DNA of 64,000 bases from Streptomyces phyllanthi (GCF_009377205.1 NZ_VJZE01000005.1:1-64000), one strand, 5' to 3'. Positions 25,650 through 34,554 are shown, numbered from the stretch's first letter. Made by a program: numbers and translations. Notes: a model not told the origin generated them from the letters alone.

Positions 25650-26741
25650 ATGGAACGCAAGCAGTCCCGGCGACCGCTCGGTCGCCGTCTTTCCAGAAGA
25701 GCTCTGACCGCAGTGAGCCTGCTTGCCGTGACTGCGGCCGCGGTGACCGGATGCGCCAGCGGCAAAGCCTCGAGCGGCGACGGGGGGCAGTCGACGGCGC
25801 CGGCCGGCGACGGATCGAACTCCGGCACGAAGAGCAACGGCAAGAACTCCATCTACGTCATCGGCGGCAAGTCCGACGACCCGTTCTGGTCCACGGTCAA
25901 GCGTGGTGTCGAGGACGCGACGAAGCTGGTGAAGGCGGGTGGCGGCAAGGTCACCTACCTCGGCCCGCAGAACTACGACAACCTCGGCCCGGACGTCGCC
26001 AAGCTGACGCAGACCGCCATATCGCAGAACCCGTCGGCGATCCTCGTACCGGACTGGGTGCCCGAGAACCAGGACTCCGCGATCAAGGCGGCCGTGGCCA
26101 AGGGCATCCAGGTGTTCATCTACAACTCGGGTGGCATCGACGCGGCCAAGCGGGTCGGCGCCGTGAAGTACATCGGGTCGGACGACTACGAGGCGGGCAA
26201 GGCCGGCGGCGCCAAGTTCGCCGAGGCGGGCGCCAAGAAGGTCCTGTGCGTCAACACCGTGCCCGGCTCCGCCAACCAGGAGGCCCGCTGCAAGGGCATC
26301 AAGGACGGCGCCGAGAGCAAGGGCGCCAACTCCAAGCAGCTCCCGCTGCCCTCGTCCAACTTCGGCAACCCGTCCGCCGTCACGCAGGCGATCAAGGGCG
26401 CGTTGCTGAAGGACACCAGCATCGACGCCGTGGTGACGATCGGTGTCGGGGACGCCGACAGCGCCGCCGCCGCGATCAAGCAGGCCGGCGTCGGCGACAA
26501 GGTCAAGCTGGGGACCTTCGACCTCTCGCAGAGCCAGCTCGACCGGATCAAGGCCGGCAACCAGCTGTTCGCCATCGACCAGCAGCCGTATCTGCAGGGC
26601 TTCTACGTCGTGTCGATCGCCAACCAGTACCTGTCCTACGGCGTGCTCCCGCCGCAGAACCCGATCCTGACCGGCCCGCTCCTGGTCACCGAGGACAACG
26701 TCGACGCGGCGATCTCCGGTACCAAGGCCGGCGTTCGCTGA
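25650..26741 (+). CDS. Sugar/inositol ABC transporter substrate-binding lipoprotein
   Basis: A 363-residue extracellular receptor of the ribose/inositol class. A basic N-terminus and hydrophobic stretch end at the lipobox VTGC (lipidated Cys35), followed by a Gly/Ser/Asn linker. The mature fold begins SIYVIGGKSDDPFWSTVKRG and contains DNLGPDVAKLTQTA, YIGSDDYEAGKAGGAKFAEA and AIDQQPYLQGFYVVS, typical of family-1 periplasmic binding proteins. It is the first gene of a three-gene importer operon under a LacI-type operator, so myo-inositol is the likely ligand. The sequence itself does not exclude a pentose. Confidence 0.88.
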   Translation: MERKQSRRPLGRRLSRRALTAVSLLAVTAAAVTGCASGKASSGDGGQSTAPAGDGSNSGTKSNGKNSIYVIGGKSDDPFWSTVKRGVEDATKLVKAGGGKVTYLGPQNYDNLGPDVAKLTQTAISQNPSAILVPDWVPENQDSAIKAAVAKGIQVFIYNSGGIDAAKRVGAVKYIGSDDYEAGKAGGAKFAEAGAKKVLCVNTVPGSANQEARCKGIKDGAESKGANSKQLPLPSSNFGNPSAVTQAIKGALLKDTSIDAVVTIGVGDADSAAAAIKQAGVGDKVKLGTFDLSQSQLDRIKAGNQLFAIDQQPYLQGFYVVSIANQYLSYGVLPPQNPILTGPLLVTEDNVDAAISGTKAGVR

Positions 26742-26839
26742 CCCATCCCAAGGTGCCGGGTCCTGCCCGGGCCCGGCACCTCTCCGTGAACCTCCCCGCC
26801 TCGCACCACATCCAGATCCACGAAGGTGACAGCATTCCG

Positions 26840-27904
26840 ATGACAACCTCACTTCCCGACAGAACGGCTGAGAAAGAGACCGCCGTCGTCGCTCCGAAGC
26901 AGTCCGAGAGCCCGCTGGGGCAACTGCGACATCGCCCCGAGGTCGGCGCGCTCATCGGAACGATCAGCGTCTTCGTCTTCTTCGCGATCTTCGGCGGTGA
27001 TAAGTTCCTCGCCCCGGCGGGAGCGGCGAGCTGGCTGAACATCGCCGCGGAGCTCGGCATCATCGCCATCCCCGTCGGGCTGCTGATGATCGCCGGTGAG
27101 CTCGATGTATCCGTGGGTTCGGTACTGGCCGGCAGCTCGATGACGCTGGCCATCGTCTCCGGCCACTGGGGCGCTCCGATGATCGTCGGCATCCTCTGCG
27201 CGCTCGGGCTCGGGCTGCTGACCGGCCTGCTCAACGGGATCCTCGTCACGCGCACCAACGTTCACTCACTCGTCGTCACGCTGGCCACGCTGTCCGGCCT
27301 GGCCGGTCTCACCCTCGGCCTGTCCCGCGTCGCGACCGGCACCACGAGCGTCCCAGTCAGCCCCGACCCGCTGTCGAAGTCGCTGTTCGGCCAGCTCATC
27401 GGCGGCCAGTTCGAGGTCGCGATCTTCTGGTGGCTCGGCATCGCGGTCCTGGTCACGGTGATGCTGCAGATGATGAAGTACGGCAACTGGATCTTCGCCA
27501 TCGGCGGTGACAAGGAGAGCGCCCGCGCCACCGGCATCCCGGTCGACAGGGTGAAGATCGCCCTCTACATGGCCAGCGGGTTCGGCGCCGCCCTGGTCGG
27601 CGTCATCCAGACCATCCTCTACAACGGCGCGCAGGTCGCCAACGGCCAGTCCTTCGTCTTCAACTCCATCATCGCCGTGGTCATCGGCGGCGTCCTGCTC
27701 ACCGGTGGATACGGCTCCGTCGTCGGTGTCGTGCTGGGAACGCTGACGTTCGCCATCGTCAACCAGGGCATCTACTACACCGGTTGGAACTCCGACTGGG
27801 CCAGCCTGATCCTCGGCATCCTCATCCTCGCGGCGGTGCTGATGAACAACACCTTCCGCCGGCTCGCCCTGTCCTACAAGCCCCGCACCGCGAAGAAGGC
27901 ATGA
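26840..27904 (+). CDS. Sugar/inositol ABC transporter permease (RbsC family)
   Basis: A 354-residue membrane protein with multiple hydrophobic segments. It has the RbsC-type signature MIAGELDVSVGSVLAG, the GLLTGLLNGILVTRTNVHS segment and ESARATGIPVDRVKIALYM, the cytoplasmic coupling region. Start ATG 26840 is used; AGGTGA lies 11 bases upstream. Its TGA overlaps the ATPase start (ATGA). It works with the binding protein and the ATPase as an inositol/ribose-type importer. Confidence 0.88.
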   Translation: MTTSLPDRTAEKETAVVAPKQSESPLGQLRHRPEVGALIGTISVFVFFAIFGGDKFLAPAGAASWLNIAAELGIIAIPVGLLMIAGELDVSVGSVLAGSSMTLAIVSGHWGAPMIVGILCALGLGLLTGLLNGILVTRTNVHSLVVTLATLSGLAGLTLGLSRVATGTTSVPVSPDPLSKSLFGQLIGGQFEVAIFWWLGIAVLVTVMLQMMKYGNWIFAIGGDKESARATGIPVDRVKIALYMASGFGAALVGVIQTILYNGAQVANGQSFVFNSIIAVVIGGVLLTGGYGSVVGVVLGTLTFAIVNQGIYYTGWNSDWASLILGILILAAVLMNNTFRRLALSYKPRTAKKA

Positions 27905-28698
27905 CCATGACCGCACCCGTGCTCCGCCTGGACGGCGTCAGCAAGTCCTTCCTCGGCACCAACGCGCTGCAGGACATCTCCCTCGAGGTGGACGCCGGAA
28001 AGGTGCTCTGCCTGCTCGGCGACAACGGCGCCGGCAAGTCGACCCTCATCAAGATCCTCTCCGGGTTCCACAAGCCCACCACCGGCGCCATCGAGGTGGG
28101 CGGCGAACCGGTCGTCTTCGACAGCCCCCGCGACGCCAGCGCCAGGGGCATCGCCACCGTGCACCAGTTCGGCGGCACCTTTCCGCTGATGGGCGTCGGG
28201 CGCTGCTTCTTCGTCGGCGCCGAACCCACCAAGGGCTTCGGCCCGTTCAAGTTGTTCGACAAGAAGCTCGCCGGGGAGATCGCCGTACGGGAGATGCAGT
28301 CCCTGGGCATCACCCGCGTCACCGACGGCAACCGGCTCGTGGGCAGCCTGTCCGGCGGTGAGCGCCAGGCCTTGGCCATCGCGCGCGCCGTCTACTTCGG
28401 CGCCAACGTCCTCATCCTCGACGAGCCCACCGCGGCCCTCGGCGTCAAGGAGGCGGCCCACGTCCTGCGGATCGTCATGCAGGCCCGTGCCAAGGGTGTC
28501 GCGGTCATCCTCGTCACCCACAACGTCCGCCACGCCATGATGGTCGGCGACCACTTCGCCGTCCTCATCCGCGGGCAGAAGGCCGACGACTTCCGCAAGG
28601 GCGAACGCACCCGTGAGGAGATCACCGACCTGATGGCCGGTGGCGAGGCCATGGCCGACCTGGAAGCCGAGCTGGCACAGTTGCAGGCCCACGCCTGA
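27901..28698 (+). CDS. Sugar/inositol ABC transporter ATP-binding protein (single domain)
   Basis: A 265-residue ATPase with Walker A GDNGAGKSTLIK, signature LSGGERQALAIARAV, Walker B VLILDEPTAALGVKE and the switch histidine in ILVTHNVRHAM. Classical RbsA proteins are fused tandem ATPases of ~500 residues; this is a single half, as usual for the Streptomyces and Rhizobium FrcA-like branch, so a homodimer is expected. ATG 27901 overlaps the permease stop by four bases. Confidence 0.88.
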   Translation: MTMTAPVLRLDGVSKSFLGTNALQDISLEVDAGKVLCLLGDNGAGKSTLIKILSGFHKPTTGAIEVGGEPVVFDSPRDASARGIATVHQFGGTFPLMGVGRCFFVGAEPTKGFGPFKLFDKKLAGEIAVREMQSLGITRVTDGNRLVGSLSGGERQALAIARAVYFGANVLILDEPTAALGVKEAAHVLRIVMQARAKGVAVILVTHNVRHAMMVGDHFAVLIRGQKADDFRKGERTREEITDLMAGGEAMADLEAELAQLQAHA

Positions 28699-28917
28699 TC
28701 GCTTGTCCCACGTCTCGTTGTGTGCGCCCGCGCTGTACTGGCGGGCGCACACAAGCCGTGAGACCAGTGCCGTGAGAAGCAGGCGAGAGTTCACTCGCAC
28801 AGCGCGCTGCTCCGTCATGCGCTGGGCGTCATGCATGGCGGGAAGTACGCCCGGGTGTGCAGTTGCAGCCGAGGCGGTCCAGCGCGACGGCACGTCTTGG
28901 GATGGGACAGGGGAAAA

Positions 28918-28950
28918 GGCCATCCCCGTTCCACTGGAACGGGGATGGCC
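28918..28950 (-). terminator. Strong 15-bp hairpin terminator with T-run on the minus strand
   Basis: GGCCATCCCCGTTCC (28918-28932) and GGAACGGGGATGGCC (28936-28950) form a perfect 15-base-pair stem with a three-base loop. Read leftward it is followed by TTTT (28917-28914), so it best terminates the minus-strand iolG transcript. It may also stop the rightward ABC operon, which ends at 28698. The rest of 28699-29123 shows no gene. Confidence 0.8.
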
Positions 28951-29123
28951 CGCCGGCTCCCAAGCCCTGTGGGCGAACTCTCCTTGGCCGGGAGACTTTC
29001 AGGGTGAGGCAGGGGCGGCTGTCGAGGATCCGGCGCCGATCGCGCGGAGCCATGTGTCGACCCCGCGCGACGGCCTTGTGGCAGAGGCCGGTCAGGCCGG
29101 CCCGCTGGGCGCTCTGCCGGGCA

Positions 29124-29417
29124 TCATGCGTCGAGTTCTCTGGTGATGCGGTCGAGCATGAACGCGGAGGATTCGCGGGCGCGTTCCTCCCAGGCGAAGA
29201 CGCAGGGGGAGTACGGAGGACAGCTGGACGCCGTGGGTGCGCAGGGACTTCTTCAGCGCGGCGACGCGTTCGTCGTCCGCCCGCGGTGCGGGAAGAACGG
29301 CATGAAGTCATCGCGCGGGGACAACTCGATGTACTCGTAGCCGAGTTCCGCGACCGTACGCACCATGTCGTCCATCGGCAGGGTGCGGAGCATGTACGGG
29401 TCGAGGGCGATCTTCAC
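29124..29417 (-). pseudogene. Internally deleted iolH-like isomerase
   Basis: The GTG at 29417 (GGAGG six bases upstream, GTGA overlap with the iolG stop) begins [18 protein letters not shown], close to the intact gene at 22806-23663. After FMPFFPHR the frame shifts, and [12 protein letters not shown]...SSVLPL continues in another frame. About 180 residues are then absent, and a third frame gives CVFAWEERARESSAFML to a TGA at 29124, matching the C-terminus of the intact copy. This is a duplicated isomerase with a frameshift and a large in-gene deletion. Confidence 0.85.
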
Positions 29418-30430
29418 GCGGTGCCTCCGTAGAAAGCGGGGCGGGGCTTCATGTCGGTGGCGACGATGCGGCCCGACTGCCGGGCTTCGACGGTGGCGTT
29501 GGAGATGACGGTCGCGGCGTAGCCGTCCCAGGCAGAGGGGCCGGTGGGCTCGACGCCCGCCGCCAGGTTTGCGATCCACTCACGGAACTCGGTGTCGAAG
29601 GCGTCCACGAAGCGGCCCACCCAGTCCGTGAGGACCACCGTGCTGTGCTGCCCGGCGGTGCGGACGCCGACGGCGGCCGGGTCGGGCAGCCGTACGAGGC
29701 CCTCCTCACCGACGGTCTCGCACTGGATGTCGTAGCCGTACTGGCAGTTGACGAACATCTCCAGGTCGATACGGACACCCTTCGCGGTCTCGAAGAGCAT
29801 GATCTGCGGGTCCTTGAGGTGGGCGAACCGCTTGCTCGTGGAGCGCGGGGTGACCACCTGGGCAGAGACGATCTCGTCGTCGAGCAGCCAGCGCAGTACA
29901 TCGATCTCGTGGACCGCTGAGTCGAGCGCGGCCATGTCGCTGTGGTACGACTCCGGCACGGTCGGGTTGCGGTGAGCACAGTGCACCACGAGCGGTTCAC
30001 CGATACGGCCGGAGTCGATGACCTGCTTCATCTGCCGGTAGCCCTGGTCGTAGCGGCGCATGAAGCCCACCTGGACGAGACGCCTGCCGTGCGTCATCTC
30101 GGCCTCCACGATCCTGAGGCAGTCCTCGGCGGTCGTGGCGAGCGGCTTCTCGCAGAAGACCGGCTTGCCCGCCGCGATCGCGGTCAGCACGTGCTCCGCG
30201 TGGGTGGGGCCCCAGGAGGTGACGACCACCGCGTCGACGTCGTTCGCCGCGATCAGTTCGCCGCCGTCCGCGCACACCCGGGCACCGACCCGGGCCGCTG
30301 CCACCTCGGCGCGCGCTGCGTCGATGTCGGTGACCGCGGTGACCTGGGCGCCGGTGACGATTTCGGTGAGGCGGCGGATGTGGTCCCGGCCGATCCAGCC
30401 GGCTCCGATCACTCCTACGCGCACAGTCAT
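29414..30430 (-). CDS. iolG: Gfo/Idh/MocA dehydrogenase, probable myo-inositol 2-dehydrogenase
   Basis: A 338-residue NAD-dependent dehydrogenase. The Rossmann start is [19 protein letters not shown]. The catalytic lysine is in [11 protein letters not shown], and the substrate lobe has [15 protein letters not shown] and [17 protein letters not shown] with the catalytic D...H pair, matching inositol 2-dehydrogenases. It would oxidise myo-inositol to 2-keto-myo-inositol. ATG 30430 follows AAAGGA. It has its own promoter and LacI-type operator (30666-30730), and its stop overlaps the start of the broken isomerase. The symbol is assigned by family and regulon, with other Gfo/Idh substrates possible. 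Confidence 0.82.
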   Translation of the reverse strand: MTVRVGVIGAGWIGRDHIRRLTEIVTGAQVTAVTDIDAARAEVAAARVGARVCADGGELIAANDVDAVVVTSWGPTHAEHVLTAIAAGKPVFCEKPLATTAEDCLRIVEAEMTHGRRLVQVGFMRRYDQGYRQMKQVIDSGRIGEPLVVHCAHRNPTVPESYHSDMAALDSAVHEIDVLRWLLDDEIVSAQVVTPRSTSKRFAHLKDPQIMLFETAKGVRIDLEMFVNCQYGYDIQCETVGEEGLVRLPDPAAVGVRTAGQHSTVVLTDWVGRFVDAFDTEFREWIANLAAGVEPTGPSAWDGYAATVISNATVEARQSGRIVATDMKPRPAFYGGTA

Positions 30431-30665
30431 GGGGGTTCCTTTCTGGGCCTTCGGGAGCATGGGTCCCGGGACGCGGAGCGTTTCACGCTGAGCTCGGCCT
30501 CGGCCCGCTGCTCGGGCGGACCTGCTTGAGGACAGTCAGCGCATCCCTGGGTTGTTCAGGCAACGTGGGGTCGGGGGAAGGCGGCAGGCGGTCGTGTGTG
30601 CATTCCGCTGGTTTCCCTTCGCCTCGTGCTGACCCCGGGGATGTGAGGGGGCGGTGACAATCTCG

Positions 30666-30681
30666 TTTAGAACGCTTTAAT
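30666..30681. promoter_or_regulatory. LacI-type operator of the iolG operon
   Basis: TTTAGAACGCTTTAAT (minus strand ATTAAAGCGTTCTAAA) matches the three other operators in the window. It lies about 19 bases downstream of the predicted -10 of the leftward iolG promoter and 236 bases before the gene. Confidence 0.82.
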
Positions 30682-30700
30682 AGTGCGCTCTAGAGTGAGT

Positions 30701-30730
30701 ACGATGGCCGCCAGGTAAATGTCATGTCAA
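30701..30730 (-). promoter_or_regulatory. Predicted iolG promoter
   Basis: On the minus strand TTGACA (30730-30725), an 18-base spacer and CATCGT (30706-30701). The block CCATTGACATGACATT (30733-30718) differs by one base from the iolC promoter block, and the spacer length is the same, so the two promoters appear to be duplicates. Confidence 0.65.
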
Positions 30731-30733
30731 TGG

Positions 30734-31406
30734 CTTGTCGCTACGAGATTTTCGCCAGGCGCGTGCCGAGGCCCTGCGTGGCCATGGTCGCGGAAGGAGG
30801 GTGCGCCGCATGGATGCGTCGAGCGGGGCGCCCCGACGGCGGGCGTTGTTCCGGAAGCAGGAGTGTCGCACGCTGTCATCTCGGTCGCCCTCCGTGACCG
30901 GCGGGGAGTCGGCCGGGAGGTCGGGGGGCGAGCGCTGTCGTTTCGTGGCGCGAACAGGTCGATATGGTCGACGGCCTGCGTGGACGCCGTTGTGGAGCTG
31001 TGATCCTTCCGGGCTGATCCCCGTTGTCCGTCGGCTCCGGCGGACTGGATTCCCGCCCAGTCGCCGTCTCGGTCGGCCGACGGGTGCGCGGTCTGCTGAG
31101 GGCGTCCGGTCGGGTGTGCGGCACGGACCGGGGGCTCGCGCCTCTCCCGTACGACTTGGCGGTGTGGTGGAACACGCCTCGACGTTCGACCTTTTTTGTC
31201 TGTATTTTCGCAATTCCGTCAGTCGCTGGCGCCCCGTAGGGCACTGATGCCCGGGGCAGCTGATCTTGGTGCCCGGATGTACCGGACTTTGTTGCGCCCT
31301 GTCAGCTGATGAGCGCCTCGTTGGCCGGCGAGCTCCCAGAAACCCCGATGATTCAGAAACCCCGATGACGCCTGCCGGATACGGCAACGATTGTGGAGGC
31401 ATGCCC
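30734..31406. other. Long intergenic region upstream of the IolT-like permease
   Basis: No recognisable gene or remnant was found in this ~670-base stretch. It is GC-rich apart from a T-rich patch near 31188-31205 that could hold the permease promoter. No copy of the LacI-type operator was seen here. Confidence 0.45.
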
Positions 31407-32828
31407 ATGCTCGAAGACGGCGTACGAACTTCGCCCCTCGTGGCGGTGCCGCCGGACATCGCGGGACCTCACAGGAAGCGGCTCGGCCTGATCGCCGTCG
31501 TCGCCACCTTCGGCGGACTTCTGTTCGGCTACGACACGGGCGTCATCAACGGCGCGCTGGCACCGATGAAGGAGGATCTCGGACTGACCGCCTTCACGGA
31601 GGGCTTTGTGGTCAGCATTCTGATCTTCGGTGCCGCGTTCGGCGCCCTGATCGGCGGTCGGCTCGCCGACGCCTACGGTCGTCGGCACAACATCCTGATG
31701 CTCGCGGGTATCTTCACGGTCGGTACGCTGGGCTGCGTCGTCGCTCCCGACTGGGAAGTGCTGGCGCTCTTCCGGTTCGTCCTGGGCCTCGCGGTGGGTG
31801 GCGCCTCGGCCACCGTTCCGGTCTACCTCGCTGAGGTCTCTCCCGCCGAGCGGCGCGGCAGCCTGGTGACGCGCAACGAGGTCATGATCGTCTGGGGCCA
31901 GTTCGCTGCGTTCGTCGTCAACGCCCTCATCTTCAACATCTGGGGAGAACACGACAGCGTCTGGCGCTACATGCTCGTGGTCGCCGTACTCCCCGCCTTC
32001 GCCCTGTTCTTCGGCATGCTGCGGATGCCGGAGAGCCCGCGGTGGCTGATCTCCCAGGGGCGGGAGGCAGAGGCCCTCAAGGTTCTCAAGCAGATCCGCA
32101 GCCCCGAACGCGCCGTCGCGGAGATGGCCGAGGTGCATGCACTCGCCGAGGAAGAGAAGGAAGCCCAGACGGGCGGTTGGGCGGACCTGTCCGTGCCGTG
32201 GATCCGCAGGCTGCTCCTGATCGGTATCGGGCTGGGCGTGTTCCAGCAGTTCACCGGCATCAACTCGATCATGTACTACGGCAGTCAGCTGCTCGAGGAC
32301 GCCGGGTTCTCCGCCAAGGCCGCCATCATCGCCAACACGGCCAACGGCCTGTTCAGTGTCCTCGGCGTCACCGTCGGCATTCTGATCATGAACAAGATCG
32401 ACCGCCGCAAGATGCTGCTCGGCGGATTCGTCCTGACGACGTCTTTCCACATCCTCGTCGGTCTGTCGGCGACGCTCCTGCCGGACAGCACCGTCAAGCC
32501 GTACATCATCCTGCTGTTCGTGATCTGCTTCGTGTTCTCCATGCAGGGCACGATCGGGCCTCTGGTCTGGCTGCTGCTGGCGGAGATCTTCCCGCTCAAG
32601 ATCCGCAGTTTCGCCATGGGCATGTGTGTGTTCATGCTCTGGATCGCCAACGCCGGCGTTGCATTCGGCTTCCCGCCCGTCGTCAGCGCACTGGGCATCG
32701 CCCCCACGTTCTTCATCTTCGCCGGACTCGGTGTAGCCGCCCTGCTGTTCATCCACACGATGGTGCCCGAGACCCGGGGCAGGTCCCTGGAAGAGTTCGA
32801 AGACGAGTTCCGGGCCCAGCACGCCTGA
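31407..32828 (+). CDS. MFS sugar porter, probable inositol/proton symporter (IolT-like)
   Basis: A 473-residue permease with twelve likely membrane segments. The sugar-porter signatures are GGLLFGYDTGVINGAL, GGRLADAYGRR, PESPRWLI and, in the second half, QQFTGINSIMYYG and ETRGRSLEEFE. The LAEVSPAERRGSLVTRNE loop is also typical. GGAGG lies seven bases before ATG 31407 but only one before ATG 31401, so 31407 is used. The sequence resembles actinobacterial IolT inositol permeases, and it lies beside the inositol genes. It lacks an evident LacI-type operator, so its regulation may differ. Confidence 0.85.
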   Translation: MLEDGVRTSPLVAVPPDIAGPHRKRLGLIAVVATFGGLLFGYDTGVINGALAPMKEDLGLTAFTEGFVVSILIFGAAFGALIGGRLADAYGRRHNILMLAGIFTVGTLGCVVAPDWEVLALFRFVLGLAVGGASATVPVYLAEVSPAERRGSLVTRNEVMIVWGQFAAFVVNALIFNIWGEHDSVWRYMLVVAVLPAFALFFGMLRMPESPRWLISQGREAEALKVLKQIRSPERAVAEMAEVHALAEEEKEAQTGGWADLSVPWIRRLLLIGIGLGVFQQFTGINSIMYYGSQLLEDAGFSAKAAIIANTANGLFSVLGVTVGILIMNKIDRRKMLLGGFVLTTSFHILVGLSATLLPDSTVKPYIILLFVICFVFSMQGTIGPLVWLLLAEIFPLKIRSFAMGMCVFMLWIANAGVAFGFPPVVSALGIAPTFFIFAGLGVAALLFIHTMVPETRGRSLEEFEDEFRAQHA

Positions 32829-32861
32829 CCACCATCAGCCAACTCGCCGATTGGTCACCCC

Positions 32862-33227
32862 ATGTCAGTCATGGTCGCTGTTTCAGACAGTCCAGAGGGC
32901 GCGGTCGCCCTGGCCGCCGGTGTCGCCGAGGCCGACCAGCTCGACACCGACCTGATCATCGTCAATCTGTCCCTCACGGAAGTGGACACCTCGTTGGTCC
33001 CGGCCACGCTCAACTTCAAGATCGTCGACCGTAAGGGCAGGGACGACCGGGACCCGGCCGACGCCGTCCTCGATGAAATCCGGGACCACGCCGTCGACCG
33101 CCTCGTGATCGGTATCAAGCGCCGCTCACCGGTCGGCAAGGCGTTTCTGGGCAGCATCAGCCAGCGGCTGCTGCTGGACTCCCCGGTCCCGGTCGTGGCG
33201 GTGAAGCTGGGCATGCGGGACGCCTGA
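32862..33227 (+). CDS. Universal stress protein (UspA family)
   Basis: A 121-residue single-domain Usp protein, shorter than the usual ~140-150. It starts SVMVAVSDSPEGAVAL, has the variable strand-helix region and ends with the nucleotide-binding loop GIKRRSPVGKAFLGSISQ leading to VPVVAV. The G-x-G-S/T arrangement suggests ATP binding is retained. It begins 33 bases after the permease stop and is probably co-transcribed. Small Usp domains near transporters are common, but no specific role can be read. Confidence 0.82.
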   Translation: MSVMVAVSDSPEGAVALAAGVAEADQLDTDLIIVNLSLTEVDTSLVPATLNFKIVDRKGRDDRDPADAVLDEIRDHAVDRLVIGIKRRSPVGKAFLGSISQRLLLDSPVPVVAVKLGMRDA

Positions 33228-33394
33228 CCCCGCAGCCACCGCCTGTCCCGCCCCTGGCAGGCATCGGCTTCCCTGCCCGTCGTGGCCACCAACAGCACCG
33301 GACAGCGTCTTCGCCGCCGGCACAGAACAGCCCTGGGTCGCGAGAGCGCGCCGGTGGCCGGCGGGCTGCTGCCTGCGGGAGGGATGGGGCGCGG

Positions 33395-33570
33395 TCAGCG
33401 GTACCGCATCCGGGCCTGGCGCGGGATGGTGCCGAACTCGCCGGTCTGGAAGTCGCGGAGGGCCTGCTGGATCTCGGCCTGGGTGTTCATGACCATGGGT
33501 CCGCCCATGGCGACGGGCTGCCGGATGGGCGGGCCGCTGAAGGTCAGGCCCGCCCCCACTCGTCGTGCCA
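33395..33570 (-). pseudogene. C-terminal fragment of a pirin-family gene
   Basis: The minus strand encodes SGPPIRQPVAMGGPMVMNT, then about 30 residues to a stop at 33395, including QALRDFQTGEFGTIP. This is the conserved C-terminus of bacterial pirins (family: EPIxEPVxxxGPFVMNT). Nothing upstream encodes the cupin domain, and no start is present, so only the last ~55 residues survive. Confidence 0.75.
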
Positions 33571-33689
33571 GGCGCTTCGCAGCTGGCGTGCCGGCTTGCC
33601 GCTCCGGGGCGGTGAGTGGAGGGGTGTCGGCGCTGGAGGCGGCCGGGAACCGGCACCGTGCGGGTCATCGTGACCTAGGGCCACCTCAT

Positions 33690-33761
33690 ACGGCGTACGG
33701 ACCTACGGCGTACGGACCTACGGCGTACGGACCTACGGCGTACGGACCTACGGCGTACGGA
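33690..33761. repeat. 15-bp tandem repeat (4.8 copies) at the end of a GNAT gene
   Basis: The unit ACGGCGTACGGACCT occurs at 33690, 33705, 33720 and 33735 with no mismatch, and a partial fifth copy runs to 33761. The last units include the minus-strand stop codon of the GNAT gene (CTA at 33748-33750), so each unit repeats its terminal codons CGT ACG CCG TAG. Confidence 0.92.
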
Positions 33762-34440
33762 ACCCGCGGAAAGTCACATGCCTGCGGCTCTCGAAGCCGA
33801 GTCGTTCGTACAGGGCGATCGCGGCGGTGTTCGTCTCCGCCACATGCAGGAAGGGGCGTTCGTTCCGGGCCAGGACGCGTGCGGCGACCGCGCTCACCAG
33901 GCGGACGGCATGGCCCTGCCCGCGTGCCTCGGGTGCTGTGCAGACGGCGCTGATCTCGCTCCACCCCGGAGGCCGGAGCCGTTCGCCCGCCATGGCCACC
34001 AGTCGCCCGTCGGCGCGGATGCCGAGATAGGTGCCGAGTTCGTGGGTGCGCGGCCAGAACGGTCCCGGCCGGGTCCGCGCGACGAGGTCGAGCATCTCGG
34101 GCACATCGGCCGGACCCAGTTCGACCACGCTGTCGGTATCCGCATGGACGGGTCGGTCGCTGGGCCGGATCATCTGCCGGCCTTCCAGGACGAAGGCCGG
34201 CTCCCAGTCCGACGGCGGGGTCGCTGGGCAGCTGAACATGTCGGCGAACGCGCCTCGACCGAGCAGTTGGGCGAGATCGTCCCAGTCCGCCGAGTCCGCA
34301 GCGGGGGACACCGCCGAGAAGGTCGCGACGTTCGGCAAGTACGTGGCAGCGCAGCCGAGTCGACGGGCGACGCCTGAGTGGTGCCCGCGCAGCGACTCGC
34401 CCACCGGGTCGTCGAGTACGGCGGTGTCCGCGCTCGTCAT
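33748..34440 (-). CDS. GNAT family N-acetyltransferase
   Basis: A 230-residue acetyltransferase. The acetyl-CoA binding region is CTAPEARGQGHAVRLVSAV (R-x2-G-x-G/A pattern), followed by LHVAETNTAAIALYERLGFE, the classical GNAT C-terminal block of the FR47-like type. Residues 1-95 are less conserved and probably shape substrate binding. AAAGG precedes ATG 34440. The stop codon lies inside a 15-base tandem array. The substrate is unknown. Confidence 0.82.
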   Translation of the reverse strand: MTSADTAVLDDPVGESLRGHHSGVARRLGCAATYLPNVATFSAVSPAADSADWDDLAQLLGRGAFADMFSCPATPPSDWEPAFVLEGRQMIRPSDRPVHADTDSVVELGPADVPEMLDLVARTRPGPFWPRTHELGTYLGIRADGRLVAMAGERLRPPGWSEISAVCTAPEARGQGHAVRLVSAVAARVLARNERPFLHVAETNTAAIALYERLGFESRRHVTFRGFRTP

Positions 34441-34554
34441 TGTGCTGTGCCTTTCTCGGACCGTCTCGTGGACCCGGATATGCCTTGGCGGCGACGTGAA
34501 TTCCTGAGAATGAATCCGCTTGGCGGCGTCAGAGTAATGGAGGGATAACCTCCG

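Noticed and set aside
24011-25852. A 613-codon minus-strand frame opposite lacI
   Set aside because: It is antisense to a clear LacI gene and its operators and has no recognisable motif.
31266-31406. Longer start for the IolT-like permease
   Set aside because: No ribosome site lies upstream of the earlier starts, while GGAGG is correctly placed only for ATG 31407.
33690-33761. CRISPR-like array
   Set aside because: The units are directly adjacent with no spacers, only 15 bases long, and overlap a gene end; there are no cas genes.
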